From positions 3,150,642 to 3,214,641 of the forward strand of contig CM067532.1 of NCBI GenBank assembly GCA_034509925.1: a stretch of DNA of 64,000 nt, read 5' to 3'. Below, one piece after another: positions 11,859 to 24,425 of this stretch (positions within the stretch are counted from its first letter, which is position 1; every line of letters begins with the position of its first letter). The DNA is from Hirudinaria manillensis. Taxonomy: Eukaryota > Annelida > Clitellata > Hirudinida > Hirudinidae. The notes beneath the pieces were generated by a model. It made no database searches. It was given only the letters and a program-made list of their open reading frames with translations, and was not told the DNA's origin. The position numbers were made by a program, and so were the translations under genes.

Positions 11859-13244
11859 TTTTCACGAAATTATGGTTTGGCATTTCTTTAAAATGCACTG
11901 CCAAGTTGATGTTTATTAATTAATCTTCAATCATTTAGTAGCAGCGATTTTTAAACAAAACGATTGCTTAACAACACTGACTTCTTTAACATCGTGTTTT
12001 TTTTATATTAATAAATCGTTGAAAGTTCGACAAAAATGGTTTTTGGTCTGAAAAAATAACACAATCTGCATAATAGCTTACAGAAAAATTCGTGGAACAT
12101 TCAGTTTAAAGCACAACGAGAAGAGACTTTCACCAAGTATTGAAATGGCTTAGACGAAGGGTCGGCAAACTTTCGATTACAACATATTGAAACTGTACTC
12201 TACTTTCTACTATCATATGACGTGCATAACATTTGATAGCCTCGTATTTTAGCGACACAAATCAATAAGTAATCAGACTTCTACACCTAAAGAAGTCGCT
12301 AATTCTCTAAAGAATTCAACTAAATCAATATCAACAAACCATTTGTACAAGTCTGATATGTATCCTAAGCTGTTTTAGTCTGTTGCTGATTTATCTTAAT
12401 TGTTTGGTGATTTTTTTTCTTCTTTTTCCGCATTCCAACGAAAATCCCTGAGAGTGCAAGCGGGTCATTATAAGCTTTAAAGCTTTCAACTCCTCTTCGC
12501 CGACCCCTGGTTTAGGTCATCTAACTGCCCAGTAAGATGTGCTCAGAATTTATGGCTTCTTTATTATAACAGTCCCTTATTTTGATATACGCTTCGACTT
12601 TGTCCCGATAGCTTCAATCTCCATCATTTCATACTTTGTATATTATTGAAGATATTCTTCCACGTAAAACATATAGTAGGAACATTAGAAAATAATGGAC
12701 GTTGAATTTTTTTTTAATTTTGAAGTACACTGTTATCAAAAGGTCACGCTGAGAGTCGAGATTTCAAATTTTGTTGTCATCAACTTTCTTCTCCTTTTGT
12801 AATTGATGTAATTTTCGTTCATTACTTAACTTTCACATACCTCGATTCGAGTAGACAACGAAATATAATGCAGAAACCTTCAAACAAAATGCTCTGGATT
12901 GCATGCACAATTACATCTTCAGCTCTGATTTAATCAGTCATAAAAAAAACAGTCTGAAAAATTTAATTAAACCAAGCCAACCAACTAAAAAAAACTGCCA
13001 CCAAACTTTTAAATTACTGCTAAAAAAAACTATTTACTGCTACCAACCCGATCAAATCATAAGATTTTATTATTGGAACATTCACCATCAAAACATGTCT
13101 CCACTCAATCCCATACAAAAGTTCAAACAGAAATCTCAAACTCTCAGAAATTATGAAATATTATGATAAATAATATAATAATATGGTGAATCGTTTAATC
13201 CAAACTAACGAAGCTTTAAACTTTAAACATTGAATTTCTTGCAG
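11859..13244. other. Intergenic, no gene seen
   Basis: AT-rich spacer following the CBM14 array. A lysine- and asparagine-rich ORF at 12903-13166 is explained by A-rich composition. Nothing else recognised. Confidence 0.45.
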
Positions 13245-13531
13245 CTTCTGCAACGTGTAATGCAGTCAAGAAGTTTGGTCTTTATAAGACTAAAGCACAA
13301 AAAAAACCCAAACTTAAAACTGCACAGAGATCAGCTCCACCAAGTATTTTCCAAAACACTTTTGATGCAAGAAGTCATACTCATCATCATAGTATCTCAT
13401 CAAGAAAAACAAAAATATTGAATCCAAAACTTGGAAAATACGCCACACACCGCTACTACCACAACAACAAAATGCAACAACGAATTGAAATTGAAATCAG
13501 AGGTCAAGAAAATCAGGTCAGGTCGAACTGA
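13245..13531 (+). other. Candidate unassigned coding exon (+)
   Basis: A TTTCTTGCAG acceptor is followed in phase 1 by 95 open codons to a TGA at 13529. The reading begins SATCNAVKKFGLYKTKAQKK and is basic (Lys/Arg/His-rich). Ninety-five stop-free codons are notable in such AT-rich DNA, and the phase is the same as in the second exon of the CBM14 genes. There is no signal exon with a matching donor that I can find, no CBM14 cysteine pattern and no recognised family. It may be a chance ORF. Confidence 0.25.
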
Positions 13532-13775
13532 ATGTCACTACATATTTGCTTTCATGGTCAAGAAGTGTGTCTTTATTCTTTTCCTGTCCTCCTCCAACGT
13601 TTGACGATGACTTGAAATTAATTTCTGAGCACAAAAAATCAACTTAACTTACTGATAACTGACAACTATTACTATGAACTGTCAGACCGAACTGAAGTAC
13701 ATTCACAATTATTTGTAGATTATTAGTTTATATTTAATAAATATTATAAATTTTATATTAATTATATTTAACGTG

Positions 13776-13901
13776 TTAACAGTCAAAGCAACACCAACGT
13801 CGATGGTCAGTTTCTGCTGCTTCTCCACCCTCGTGATTTGAATCATTGCTTCCAAGCATTCTTGTTTCACTCGACCCGCTTCCAATTCCTGATCTTGAAG
13901 T
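13776..13901 (-). other. Candidate terminal exon (-) downstream of NDC80
   Basis: After an AATCAG acceptor (13904-13902) the minus strand is open in two frames. Phase 0 gives 41 codons, Gly/Ser/Glu-rich, ending HRRWCCFDC then TAA. Phase 2 gives a coiled-coil-like reading (LQDQELEAGRVKQECLEAMI). It lies 130 bp beyond the apparent NDC80 stop codon and no donor in the last NDC80 exon joins it in phase. It could be an alternative 3' exon, a remnant, or chance. Confidence 0.2.
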
Positions 13902-14036
13902 CTGATTTTAAAAACAAAAAATAAAAATAATAAAATAATAATAATAAAAATATTGCAATTTATATTCTTCTCCTTTCTTAGCAACTGAAAACTGGAGAGG
14001 ATTCTAAAGGTTTTCTACTCAAATGTGCCGATTATT

Positions 14037-17000
14037 TTAACATTTGCGTCGTAATTCGCAAAAAAAGTCGGTTAAAAATTCTAACTCTTCGAGGTATTTT
14101 TGAGTCAGTTCAGAAAAGTTTGAAAACTCTGCCAAAGTTTTCTCGTTGACTTCCTTGCTCCTCTGAATTTGCTCTGCATAGTCCTCCTCCTCTTTCTGAT
14201 GCATCTGCAACATCACCGACCAAATCAATACAAATAACTTAACATAAAATAACACAACGATAATTTATAGCATTCGAGAAGACAGAGGTCTGTTTATAAT
14301 CACTGTATATATATTATTACTAATGATATTTTTAATATATTATTAATTTATATTATTATTAATATATTACACTCTATATTATTACTAATGAGTATCCATC
14401 TTTACTTAGGCACTCAAATCAATACAAATCAATCCAATAGCATCAGATATAGTATCAGTCTCAAAATGGTCTTTAATAGGCCGACAATCAAACGAAACAA
14501 AATAAAACAAAACAAAACAATTTGGAAAACATTCAAACCTCCACGACGTTGATGATTTCCCTGTCGAGTTTCTTGCTGATGTTTTGCACCTGATGAACCT
14601 TTTCCACGGCAGCTCTGACGGCCTGTTCCATGTTCTTGACGTCCTGCTCCTCCAGTAGTTTGTCCAACTTCTTCTTGTCGTTGTCGACCCTGACGACGGC
14701 CTCGGCAACCAGTTTCTAAACATTAATTTGACATGAATTCAATATTAATCTGACATTAACTCAATATTAATCTGACATTGAATCCACATTAATTTGATTA
14801 TTCTTTTATTATTCTTTTCAACATAATTCGAACGTCCAACCTTGATGGGTTCTGTCGACCGGGGTTCCTTGGCAATGGCGAGGTTCAGACTCAGGATGAG
14901 GTCTTCTTCCTCTCTCGTCAGAAACGACATCATCACTGCGGACTTTTTGAATTCCAGGAGTTCCTCTTTGATCTGATAGAATCATAAAATAATCTTAGAC
15001 TTCATGAACATCATCATCATCACCACACCATCATCATCATCATCAGCAGCAGCAGCAGCAGGAGCCATTAGAGTGCCTCACCTCCTCCGTCAGAGTGGAA
15101 GACAGCAATTGCTGGCTCTCGATCATGTTCTTGAAGACGACATTTTCCTTTTCGAGGTCGCAGTTGTCCCTCTTGGCCTTTTTGTAGTCGTTTTCCAACT
15201 TGTGAACGTCGAATCCGAGCCGACCCTGGTTCCTGACCTCCGCCTCCCTCTGCTCGGCCTCCAATAAAAGGTCGTTTATCTCGTCGTCTGAAATTGCAAA
15301 TTCAAATTCGCTCGCTCAGTTTGTTTGAAAGTTTAAAAAGCAAGGAATGGAATCATTTACAAATTTAATTATGGTCATAAAAGGATTAATACCAGTTAAA
15401 ATCAATACAAGGTTATATAAAATATTTCATTTAAAACTCTTATAAAATAACCACGGCCACCTAAGATCTGCGCCTGGTTCTTCATCGTGGATATATCTTT
15501 GCTCTTTTGATTGAAATCCGATTCCATGGCCTCGATGATTTGAGTGATTCGCCCGTCGTAAGTCGTCAAGTCGATCATTTCCTTGTCGACTTTGTCCAGT
15601 TCGTGCTTCCAATTGTCCTGTTTTAAGTCAAATGATAGACGAAATTTGGTCTCAAAATATTCACAAATCAGAAAGTACATTAATTCAATATTAAATCCAT
15701 ATTAATTATATTATTATATTACTATATTAATCAAATAGCACGAGGTTCATAAATGCTCAGATACTAAAAAATTCAGTTTTGAAAATGCAAATAAACATTA
15801 GAATTTTATCACTGATTTGCATTCAATGAAACTATTGCTTGAAATTGTCCACAAATAAATAAATAAATAAGTTATTACCAAACACAATTACATTTAATTT
15901 AAATTAATATAGCATTAATTTCACTTGTAACATTGTAGAATTATTATACTATATTATATTATTACAAACACAAACGGTGTCGGCATCCTACTTTCCGAGA
16001 TAAATTGAAATAGATGAAAAAGAAAGAAAATAAGTCATGAAATAAAAGATACAATAAGCAGTGAACATCATGAATGCATGTAACAAAATGTAACATCTCG
16101 AGACTCACAACAACATGCAACAGGGCATCCTGTTCCAGCTGAAGTTTTTGCAACTGCTTCGTCAGGTCTTCGTTCTCCTTCTTAACATCTCTGTCCCCGA
16201 CTGCAATTCATTGCATAAACCATCAACAACAATTTAACAACTACTTCTAAATTGGAAATATTAAGGAGATTGTAAATTCAATTTTTAATTCTTAAACTTA
16301 AAAGTTCACCACGGCAACCGACCGATTTTCATCTCGAGTTCGGCCAGTTCCTTCGAGTAATCGTCTTTCAAACTCAAGAAGGACTCGTAGGTAGCAATTT
16401 CATACCTGAATATTTCCTAAAAATCATTTAAATAATTAAAATTGTTAAAAATTATTTTTATTTTCGATTCAATAACATATTATATTCATTAAAATATGGA
16501 ATTGACTTTTTTTTAAAATCACCTGTTCTATCAACGGAAGGCTTTCAAGAATTTCAAGGTAAAGATTTCGATTGTTGCACTGAAAAAAAAGTAATAAAAG
16601 TTGAAACTTTGGTGAACGTTAAAAATATTTTTGGAATAAACGAAATTTGAAATAATCATTGTTGTTGTTGTTGTGGTTGTTGTTCTGAGTTGATAAATAA
16701 TCTTAACAATCTCAAAGTAAAGTTTAACAACTAGTTTAATGAAAAAATTGAAAAAAAAAAAATTTGCAAAACCACAACAAAAAAGAAAAACATGTTACAT
16801 TAATGAATGATAATTATGATGTTAGATTAACAACAATAATAATTAATAATTTGTATTTATTTTAAATTCACCTCGGCAAGTGTCCTCATGAAATCCAGAA
16901 TCGCCAGCATGGTGGGCCACATGTGCATGACTCCTATGGTCTGGAAACTCCTCTTCGGAACTTGGAACGGATAATCGAGCCAACTCAGCAGTTCCAGGAC

Positions 17001-18696
17001 GGAATCTTCGAGTTTCCCGACCAAAGTGAAGGTTTCGGGCAGGGACAACCAACTTGCCAGGAACTGGGAGAACAGAACAGAACATGTGAAATGCTTGCCT
17101 TTGAGCATATAAAGATGCAGGAGGCAATGGTTATTTATAATTATAATATGTAATTTAAATATAATATAATTTTTAAATATAATTTAAGTATAAGTTTGAA
17201 TTTAAATCCGAGTTCCTTTAGATTAGGGTTTCCCATTTTAGTAGGCCCTAATTATAATTATAATATATAATTTAAATTACATTACACTACTGATGCTGTT
17301 GGGACTGTTGTAAAACAAGTGCATGTTTGATTGATCTTCATTTCGTTATCACTTTTTAATTCATATCGGTTGGAAATCCCATATTTTGAAGAAGAATTGT
17401 TTAAGAGAAGGGAAGATAGAAGCATTTGATAAGATGATAAGAGAAATAAGCGTTGTGGTGCAGGAAGTGCAGAATGCAGAGCAAACCATTTATGATGGTG
17501 ACAGCAACAGTATATGCAGCTGTACAAATGGTTGCAAGTGAGTATTAAATGCAATTAAACCATCAATTTAATTTAATTTGTAAAAAATTCTAAATGCAAC
17601 AAAAATTACCTCAATATTAGCCTTGAAATCAGAATTGTTTGGATTGTTGAGACACTTTATGTATCTGTCTGGCAGGCCATGTTTTGTGAGGAACTAAGTG
17701 AGAAAAAACAGGTTAAAATATCAGTAGTATTTTGGAAGTGAGATAAGAGTTATAGGCAGAAAACAAATCACAGGATTTAGTATTTAAACCTAAATAAACC
17801 CCTAATCTACTCCATAGTCCATATCAAACCAAACAATCTTGAGCGTGTGAGTTGCCAGAAACCATATTTTAGTATTTAATAACTTAAGTATTTAATAATT
17901 TAAGTATAAGTTTGAATTTAAATCCGAGTTCCTTTAGATTAAGGTTTCCATCTTAGTAGGCCCTATTCTCTTTCATTCTTTTGCAAATACAATAAATATA
18001 CAAGCAGTTACATCATTGTAACAATTATAATGATTTAACTAGATAATCCGAGTAATACCATAAAAAAGGTGCTAAATTACTGACAACCAACCCTGATCAT
18101 TTCTGCCTTCATCTTATCCTGAAAAGATTTTTCTCCAACAGGCCTAACTTCTTTCATGTAGTCCTTTGGCCCTTTAGCTCTATTTAAACAGAAAATAGTA
18201 AGAAATTAATTGTCATGCAGTAGAATCACAGCTAGTGATTGTTGACACAAATAGTTCTGAACAATTTAACCATTACTGGTTAATGCTCAATTGTTAATTT
18301 AGCCCATTGCTCTTCAAATATTGCACAATTTGTAATATGCATAACTGACTAATACTAATTAATTAATATTTAATTTATAACCAAGTTATCATTCATAATT
18401 ATTTTCAGAGTATCTGGGCCTTAACTATGAATACGGTGTGTGGCTCGAAAGTTGCTTACCGAGATTCTGTGTTTGATTCTTGGTTCCTTCGATCTCTTTA
18501 TGGTATTTCCCAAGAGTTAAAAAATCAAAACAGTTACAATCTCTCAAAATGCTCACCTAGAATTTGAAGCACTGTAACACAGAGAACCCTGCTGCCTGCC
18601 TGAAGATGCTATGCTCTGCTTTGGTTGTACTATTATAAAGTAGTTAAAATCAATGTAAAACTAAAACCTCCTATCAATGCCAATACCATCAGACAT
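14037..18696 (-). CDS. NDC80: NDC80/HEC1 outer-kinetochore protein
   Basis: NDC80 pairs with NUF2 and binds microtubules at the outer kinetochore. Start codon at 18696-18694: MSD, then a 50-bp-class intron in phase 1 to QPKQSIASSGRQQ. The next exon (near 18182) begins AKGPKDYMKEVRPVGEKSFQ, followed at 17694-17610 by FLTKHGLPDRYIKC and at about 17065-16872 by LDYPFQVPKRSFQTIG, MHMWPTMLAILDFMR. This is the calponin-homology head and matches vertebrate YPFALSKSSMYTVG...HTWP. Later exons (about 16575, 16410, 16195, 15618, 15290, 14970, 14715, 14210) encode heptad-type helices such as QGRLGFDVHKLENDYKK, the coiled-coil shaft. The last exon ends LTDFFCELRRKC at 14037. Splice phases checked at the first two joins agree. 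Confidence 0.85.
17184..17252. repeat. Intronic repeat, copy 1
   Basis: About 68 bp (containing AAATCCGAGTTCCTTTAGAT and ending AGTAGGCCCTA), found again at 17898-17965 in another NDC80 intron with a few differences. Confidence 0.85.
17898..17965. repeat. Intronic repeat, copy 2
   Basis: Second copy of the repeat at 17184, same orientation, in the next intron towards the NDC80 start. Confidence 0.85.
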
Positions 18697-20287
18697 TTTC
18701 TCTTGAAAAAGAAAAAGACAAGCAGCATTAGCCCTTTTTAATCATTAAATTTCAACCAATCTTTTTTTACTTTAAAAGCAATCATTTACTCGAATATCTG
18801 TTAGATTCCTCAAATTCATGTCTTGATATTGAGGTCGACCTCTTCTTTGACAACATCTAAAACATATGTATATAAAATATGTATATCCAATGACGAACAG
18901 TTGGAAAGCATTGCTAAACCAACTGGAATGCGACTTTGATCGCTGGAATTTGAACGAGGCCTCTGAAACATTATTGAACAGTAGAACTGAAAAGAAAATA
19001 ATAAATCCCATGAAAATGAATTCAGCTGGAGAATTTGAGATTAATAATCACAAATTAATTCTCTCCTAAATCTATAGAAATTATAGGCCATCAATGTCGG
19101 ACTTGCGATCAGGACATTTCAAATGATGTACAAATCATGTTAAAACATTTCAAAATAGTTTAGAAACAATCATCGAAATACCTATTTTCGTCAAATAAGA
19201 ATTCCAGGTTTTGAATTCTAGCGGCCAAATTTTGGTCAATGTGTTTATAGAAGTTTTAAAATTTTCAATGAATAAAAATGAATCATTAACAAGTTATTTT
19301 TCCTGTGTAATTTTCAAAACAATTTTAACGTTGACACTATTATTTATTGCAAATAAAATGAAAATGTTTAAGAATTATATCAATTATAGCATCAATGTTT
19401 AATGACAAGAAATTTGCATTAATAAGAATGAGTCCTAGTTTATAATGGCACTCATTGATGCATCACATTGTCCAATTTTTTGAGGATGGAGTAAAAGTTG
19501 GCCCAGGCCATGTCCAGATGAAAAATGCGCGCAGCCAATTAAATAATTTAATCGCTCCCATAACGAGATGTTTTCCCGAAGGTCAAAATTTTAGTAGCTG
19601 CTTGAATAAACCATTAGTTTTATAATGGAAAGCAGAATCGATGGCAGACTTGCTAGCTAGCAACGACTACGCTCCTTTTATGCCTACAACGACCATGAGA
19701 CACTTAACCAGGCCTCCATTCTGGGCAGCATTTTTAGAAATCTATAATGGTTTAATGGCTAAATGAGACTTTACCTGCCGACTCAGATCTCAAGCATCAG
19801 ACCCAGTTATATTTCCAATTACTTGCCCAAAAATACAAACTTATCGACGAGTTACCTCCAGTAGCCTCAACATTTTCTGGAAAATTACAAAACTTCCATC
19901 GCCACTTCCAATGCCAAACATTATTAAACTTTCTCATAAACCTCCAACAGGTTTCCAAAATAATACAATCCAAACAAAGCACTTGAAACTATTTTATGTT
20001 GCAATCAGATACATCCCTATCCACAGAACTTGGTTTCAATTCCGTTAATGAATCTTAAAGAATAACCTTCACCTTTTTTAAATCAATTGCAGTACAAGCC
20101 TGGCCAAATCACATATTATATGTAATTAAATGGGTTCCAGCTCTGTAATAGTTGAACATTATCCGACAGAATCAAATTAAGATGCAAACGTTTTAAATGA
20201 CACTCCTGTTGGAAATTTAAGCTAGAAAATCAGTGAAATGAAAATATATGCTAAAAACAACAGTACAAGTTTTCCATGGCGATCGCC
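18697..20287. other. Spacer between NDC80 and GTF2B, no gene seen
   Basis: Should hold the NDC80 promoter and GTF2B 3' UTR. Short ORFs on both strands show no family resemblance or convincing splice sites. Confidence 0.45.
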
Positions 20288-22015
20288 TCACAGTGCCGAG
20301 AGATGCTCAATCGAGGTGGCAAACTTGAAATCCTCAGGGAACAACTCCTGAGCACTGGGGTAAATGAGCCTGTAGGACTGCTTTATGGTCACTTCTGCAA
20401 CGCCGGTTATGTCACCGATTTCTGAATTGAAATTCATTTTTAACCGACGAGTTGATGATCGATAGAAACAAAACAAACGAGGCATTTACCTTTGGCCGTT
20501 TTTTTGCAATCACCTGCTTGGGCAGCCATATAAATAGCAGCAGCAGCCACAGAGATTGGACTTCGACTAAAATCAGCAACAACCCATGAAATTATTAAAG
20601 ATTGATAAATGCATTTTTTTCTAAATTAAAACAAACCCAGAAACTAGATTCAAGGCATTGGCCTTTTCAGCAATGTGCCTTGCAGCTTTCTGAACAGATG
20701 TCGGCAAATTAAGCAAAGAACAGAATCTGGACTGTCAAAGGAAAATTTCATAAAATTAGTTAAAATAATAAAAAAAAACTCTGATAGAAAGTTACAATCC
20801 TGTAGCTACCATGAAATCAGCTGAAGATATGAGGTCAACATTGGTGTGCATGAACTTCACAATCAGCTTGAAAGCCCTTCCTATGTCCTTTTTAGAAATT
20901 TTTGAAGCACCACAGACCTCTAGAACAGAAAATATTTATAAAGGTAATATTGCTTTATAACTTCAATAATATGACTTCAATAATAATAATATCAAGAACT
21001 AACTTGATATTAAGATAGTCATACTTTATGTTGTTGCATAGCTTTTGGAAAAGTGCATACATTTTATTTCAATACATAGGCTATGAAAGATTGGCTAAAT
21101 AAAAAATACATAATGGTAATATTAAATATTTCTAAAAGAAATAATAATAACTACTCAGTAAACAGGTGGAACATAACACCAAAAATTAAAATAAAAAGAC
21201 ATTCTTCTCAGATAAGCATTCTACCTTTCAGAGTTCTTGGGGCACTACTCCTACGACATTCTATGTAAAGACAAGCCGTTGCTATAGCATCATTGCTTCT
21301 TCCTTTCAATGTCTTGGATTCATGAACTTGTTTGAACAAATGCATGGCTCCATCCTGAGAAAGTGTTTTTCTTCAAAGTTACCAACAATGGCTGAAATGA
21401 GTCGATGAAACAAACTTACAGCAATGATTTTTGGCAGATTTAACCTCTCTGCTATCTGTTTGATCTCTTTGAATGCAAGTTGTAATGCTCTCTCACCACT
21501 ATTGTTCTGCAGTATAAAATATTCAAGAAGTGCTGGAATCCATGATTCAAGTATTCAAATCAAAAATAATCCTCTAACACTTCTTCGGTTGCTATATGTT
21601 CGCAGGGAGCTGTCACTGTAATCACCTTTACCAGTCTCAATGCATGTGGCCAAATCATTGCCTCCAAGAAGGGGATTCTAGTTAATATAGAACAATTTAT
21701 TATAAATAGAAGATAAATAAACAAATTTTAAGACAATTATAATAAGTTCTATAATACCTCGGCTGCTCCGACACGCGACATATCCTTAGAATCACTGTCA
21801 TTTCCAAAGGTTCTCCACTCAGAACTCACGTCGATAATCCTAAGTAAGGTAGAATATTTATCACGAGTAAGAACTAATTGCGTAAATTCACAAAGTCTTA
21901 CCTGTCTCCCACAACCAGACCGCATTCCGAACAGACGACATCACCGGCATGGTAATCATCTATCAGATCGGCTTCTTGATGATACCGACAGCTCAATTTC
22001 GTAAGGTTTGCACCA
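20288..22015 (-). CDS. GTF2B: Transcription initiation factor TFIIB
   Basis: TFIIB bridges TBP-bound promoters and RNA polymerase II. Reading right to left the exons give: [20 protein letters not shown] then [10 protein letters not shown] (zinc ribbon, Cys-x2-His and Cys-x2-Cys, 22015-21901); [20 protein letters not shown] then SRVGAAE (B-reader/linker); [54 protein letters not shown] then [11 protein letters not shown] (first cyclin fold); [55 protein letters not shown]; and [20 protein letters not shown] to the stop at 20288 (second cyclin fold). All expected family parts are present. The initiating exon is not settled: an ATG at 22356 gives MVKWSLFCGSDGRLNEL before a GTGAGC donor, but its phase does not match, so the start may lie elsewhere upstream. 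Confidence 0.92.
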
Positions 22016-22737
22016 CTGCCGAGAATATTATTTTTAAAGTTTCAGTGAAAATCACAAAACATTACATCAGCGACAATCTTAAGAACCCTTACATTCCAGA
22101 CATCGTAGTAGACTCCGAAGTAAACAATTATTTTGTATTTACAAATGTTGCTTTATATGATTCCTCGTTGATCAAATAATGTTTCATCAATTTAAAAAAT
22201 ATGAAATAAAAACATTATAATGTTAATTTTAATTCAACTATTAAAACGTTAGAACACATCTCTTATCTCGGTAATTAATCTCGTAGGAAAAGAGGCTATT
22301 GCGCTCACCTAACTCATTTAGTCTTCCATCAGAACCGCAGAAAAGGCTCCATTTAACCATGGAAAGACCTTTTCCTTTTCGTTTCTCATGTCTTCGGTCC
22401 GCTAGGAGCCTCAACTTTCTGCTGACAATTTAATAAACATTTCGTTACTGTCTTTAATTTTGCTTCCTCGATCGTTATATTACACTACAAAAAAACCCAT
22501 GGTATTTGAGATAGGGACTCAAGACGAAACACGGTTTAAAAGCACCAATGGAGCTGTAGGAGAGCTATCAAATTTTAATGTAAATTCAACTTAACAAATT
22601 TGTAGGGAATTTTTTTGTCTCTAATCAAACTTTTTCTTTCGAAACATTTTTTTACTTTATTCACGGAAGTCAAGTTTTATTGCTTTCGGTGGTGTAAAGT
22701 AATTTTTTTATATTGTTAATTAACAATATTCTAGATA

Positions 22738-22989
22738 CAGTCAAGTCTCGCTACTATTCCACCCGTCGGAACCGAACAAAAGTGACACAGTAAGGTTTGT
22801 AAAAATGATCTTATTTTATTAAAACGGCTTTATTTCCCAAGTTACCCATCAGCTCAGTTAAAAGCTCTCATAATCGTTGGCTGCCTCATATCTTTTCGGC
22901 AGATCTCGTTGTCTAGCCGATCGCACGCTTGCATCACACCAGCAAAAGTGACATAATAATGAGGGTGGCATAGTAGCGAGATTTGACTG
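22738..22989. mobile_element. Short inverted-repeat element of the Tc1/mariner-pogo (Tigger-like) type
   Basis: The left end CAGTCAAGTCTCGCTACTAT is mirrored by the complement of the right end (about 26 of 28 bases), and the element is flanked by TA on both sides, the target duplication of Tc1/mariner transposons. The inside is about 200 bp. On the minus strand a short reading ending RQPTIMRAFN-stop resembles the C-terminal tail of pogo/Tigger-type transposases, suggesting an internally deleted copy rather than a fully unrelated MITE. Confidence 0.8.
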
Positions 22990-23109
22990 TAGTGACAAAA
23001 ATGCTTAAATTGGTATGGAACAAAACTAGTCAGCAAGGAGATTACATATGTTAACATATGGGAATATTCCCCATTTTCATCATATCGATATTTTTTAAAT
23101 TGATGAACC

Positions 23110-23245
23110 AGTTCAAATATTAAAAAACATAAAAGTTTGTTGTTTATTTACATAAAAATCTAAAATTAATAGTTAAAGGTTAAAGAAACAGTTTCGGTAT
23201 TTTTACAACCCGCCCGAAGGTGTGGTGCATTTTAAACAGAGGTGG
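23110..23245. repeat. Dispersed repeat, copy 1 (partner at about 28878-29020)
   Basis: The stretch with AAGTTTGTTGTTTATTTA and GGTATTTTTACAACCCGCCC recurs near 28878-29020 in the same orientation with moderate divergence. Type unknown. Confidence 0.75.
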
Positions 23246-23947
23246 TGCAAGTTGCAACACTTGCGAGAGCCTCTCTTCAACGACCTATTGTGGTTTTAGT
23301 TTTTGAGATGGAGAATTTTTATTAATAGCGATTTTGGAGCCAAGATACCAAGCCTAAACGTGGTCCACAATGATTTTACTTTAATCCGAAAAAAAAATGT
23401 GCGACGACGAAATGTGAAAACTGGTTCGTAATACGAGGTTTGGATGATGGTGATAGGGTTTATAGTCTTGTTCATAACGAAGATGGTCAACACTTTGCAT
23501 ACGCTATGTATAGCCCCGGTCACCCCTACTGACGTTGAATATGCATAAAACTTGGGCCTCAGGGTCATTAGTGATCGACCGGTTAATTTATTAGTTTATT
23601 AGTCAATGAAATAAATTATTTTTATTTACATTACTTTTTTAACATTTTCTGTAGGAAATAAAATCATCGAACCATTGATTTGTGAAAAATTTGTTCATTT
23701 ATCACATTTACTATCATAATGTAGGCCATTTTGGATATAAAATCTCTTTTTTTTTGTCCCGACCCCACCCATATTTATTAAGCCGGCCCTCCATTTAACA
23801 TTTGGCGAAACATTCATAGAAAACCTTAAAATTCACACTAAACACGTTTCCTATATGGTCTGGCAAAATCACACGCGCAAAAACTCTGAACAAAATGATT
23901 AGATTTTCAACATGAATATGAAAAGTATAAAGCCTGTAATGCTGTGT

Positions 23948-24425
23948 GTTGAGAGAATTTTATGGTTGCTACAATAAAACAAATGAAACGTAAACATTCG
24001 CATTTTGATTTTATTTGTAAGGACTTGAAAGATCGCAGATTTGGAAAAAGCAAACATGCAGCTTTGACGTAAAGCAGCAATAGATGGAATCTAGCGAGAT
24101 TCTGGCGAAACCACCTTCTGGCGGTGTGTCGCTGAGATCCGTACTTCGTTTTGCATTTTTCAGCATTGACATTGATTTTCAGATTTTAACCACCGGTAAC
24201 TCCTTGTTTTTCTAGAACGTCCGTGGACTTTGAACAAGTGAAACTCGTTAAAGTCAACAAACTGCACCAGTTCAGATGGTCAGTTTATAAATTATGCTGA
24301 ATATCCTTATCTCAGATTATAAATCTAACAATCAGAAAGCCATTAATTGATGATTATTATGGTGGAGTGTGGTTATCCAAATGTTATCCAAAAAGGATTT
24401 CCACATTTGTCTTCCAGACACTACT
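23948..24425. repeat. LTR-like repeat, copy 1
   Basis: Begins TGTTGAGAGAATTTTATGGT and ends near TTTGTCTTCCAGACAC. Its first about 160 bp and last about 100 bp match 28031-28265; about 200 bp in the middle are missing from the second copy. The TG start and the internal TAATAAAAC-like context suggest a solo long terminal repeat, but no target duplication has been identified. Confidence 0.55.

Noticed and set aside
12903-13166. Lys/Asn-rich ORF
   Set aside because: A-rich composition explains it; no splice donor joins it in phase to the exon at 13245.
18772-19069. Overlapping ORFs on both strands between NDC80 and GTF2B
   Set aside because: Neither resembles a known protein; both are short and lack splice context.
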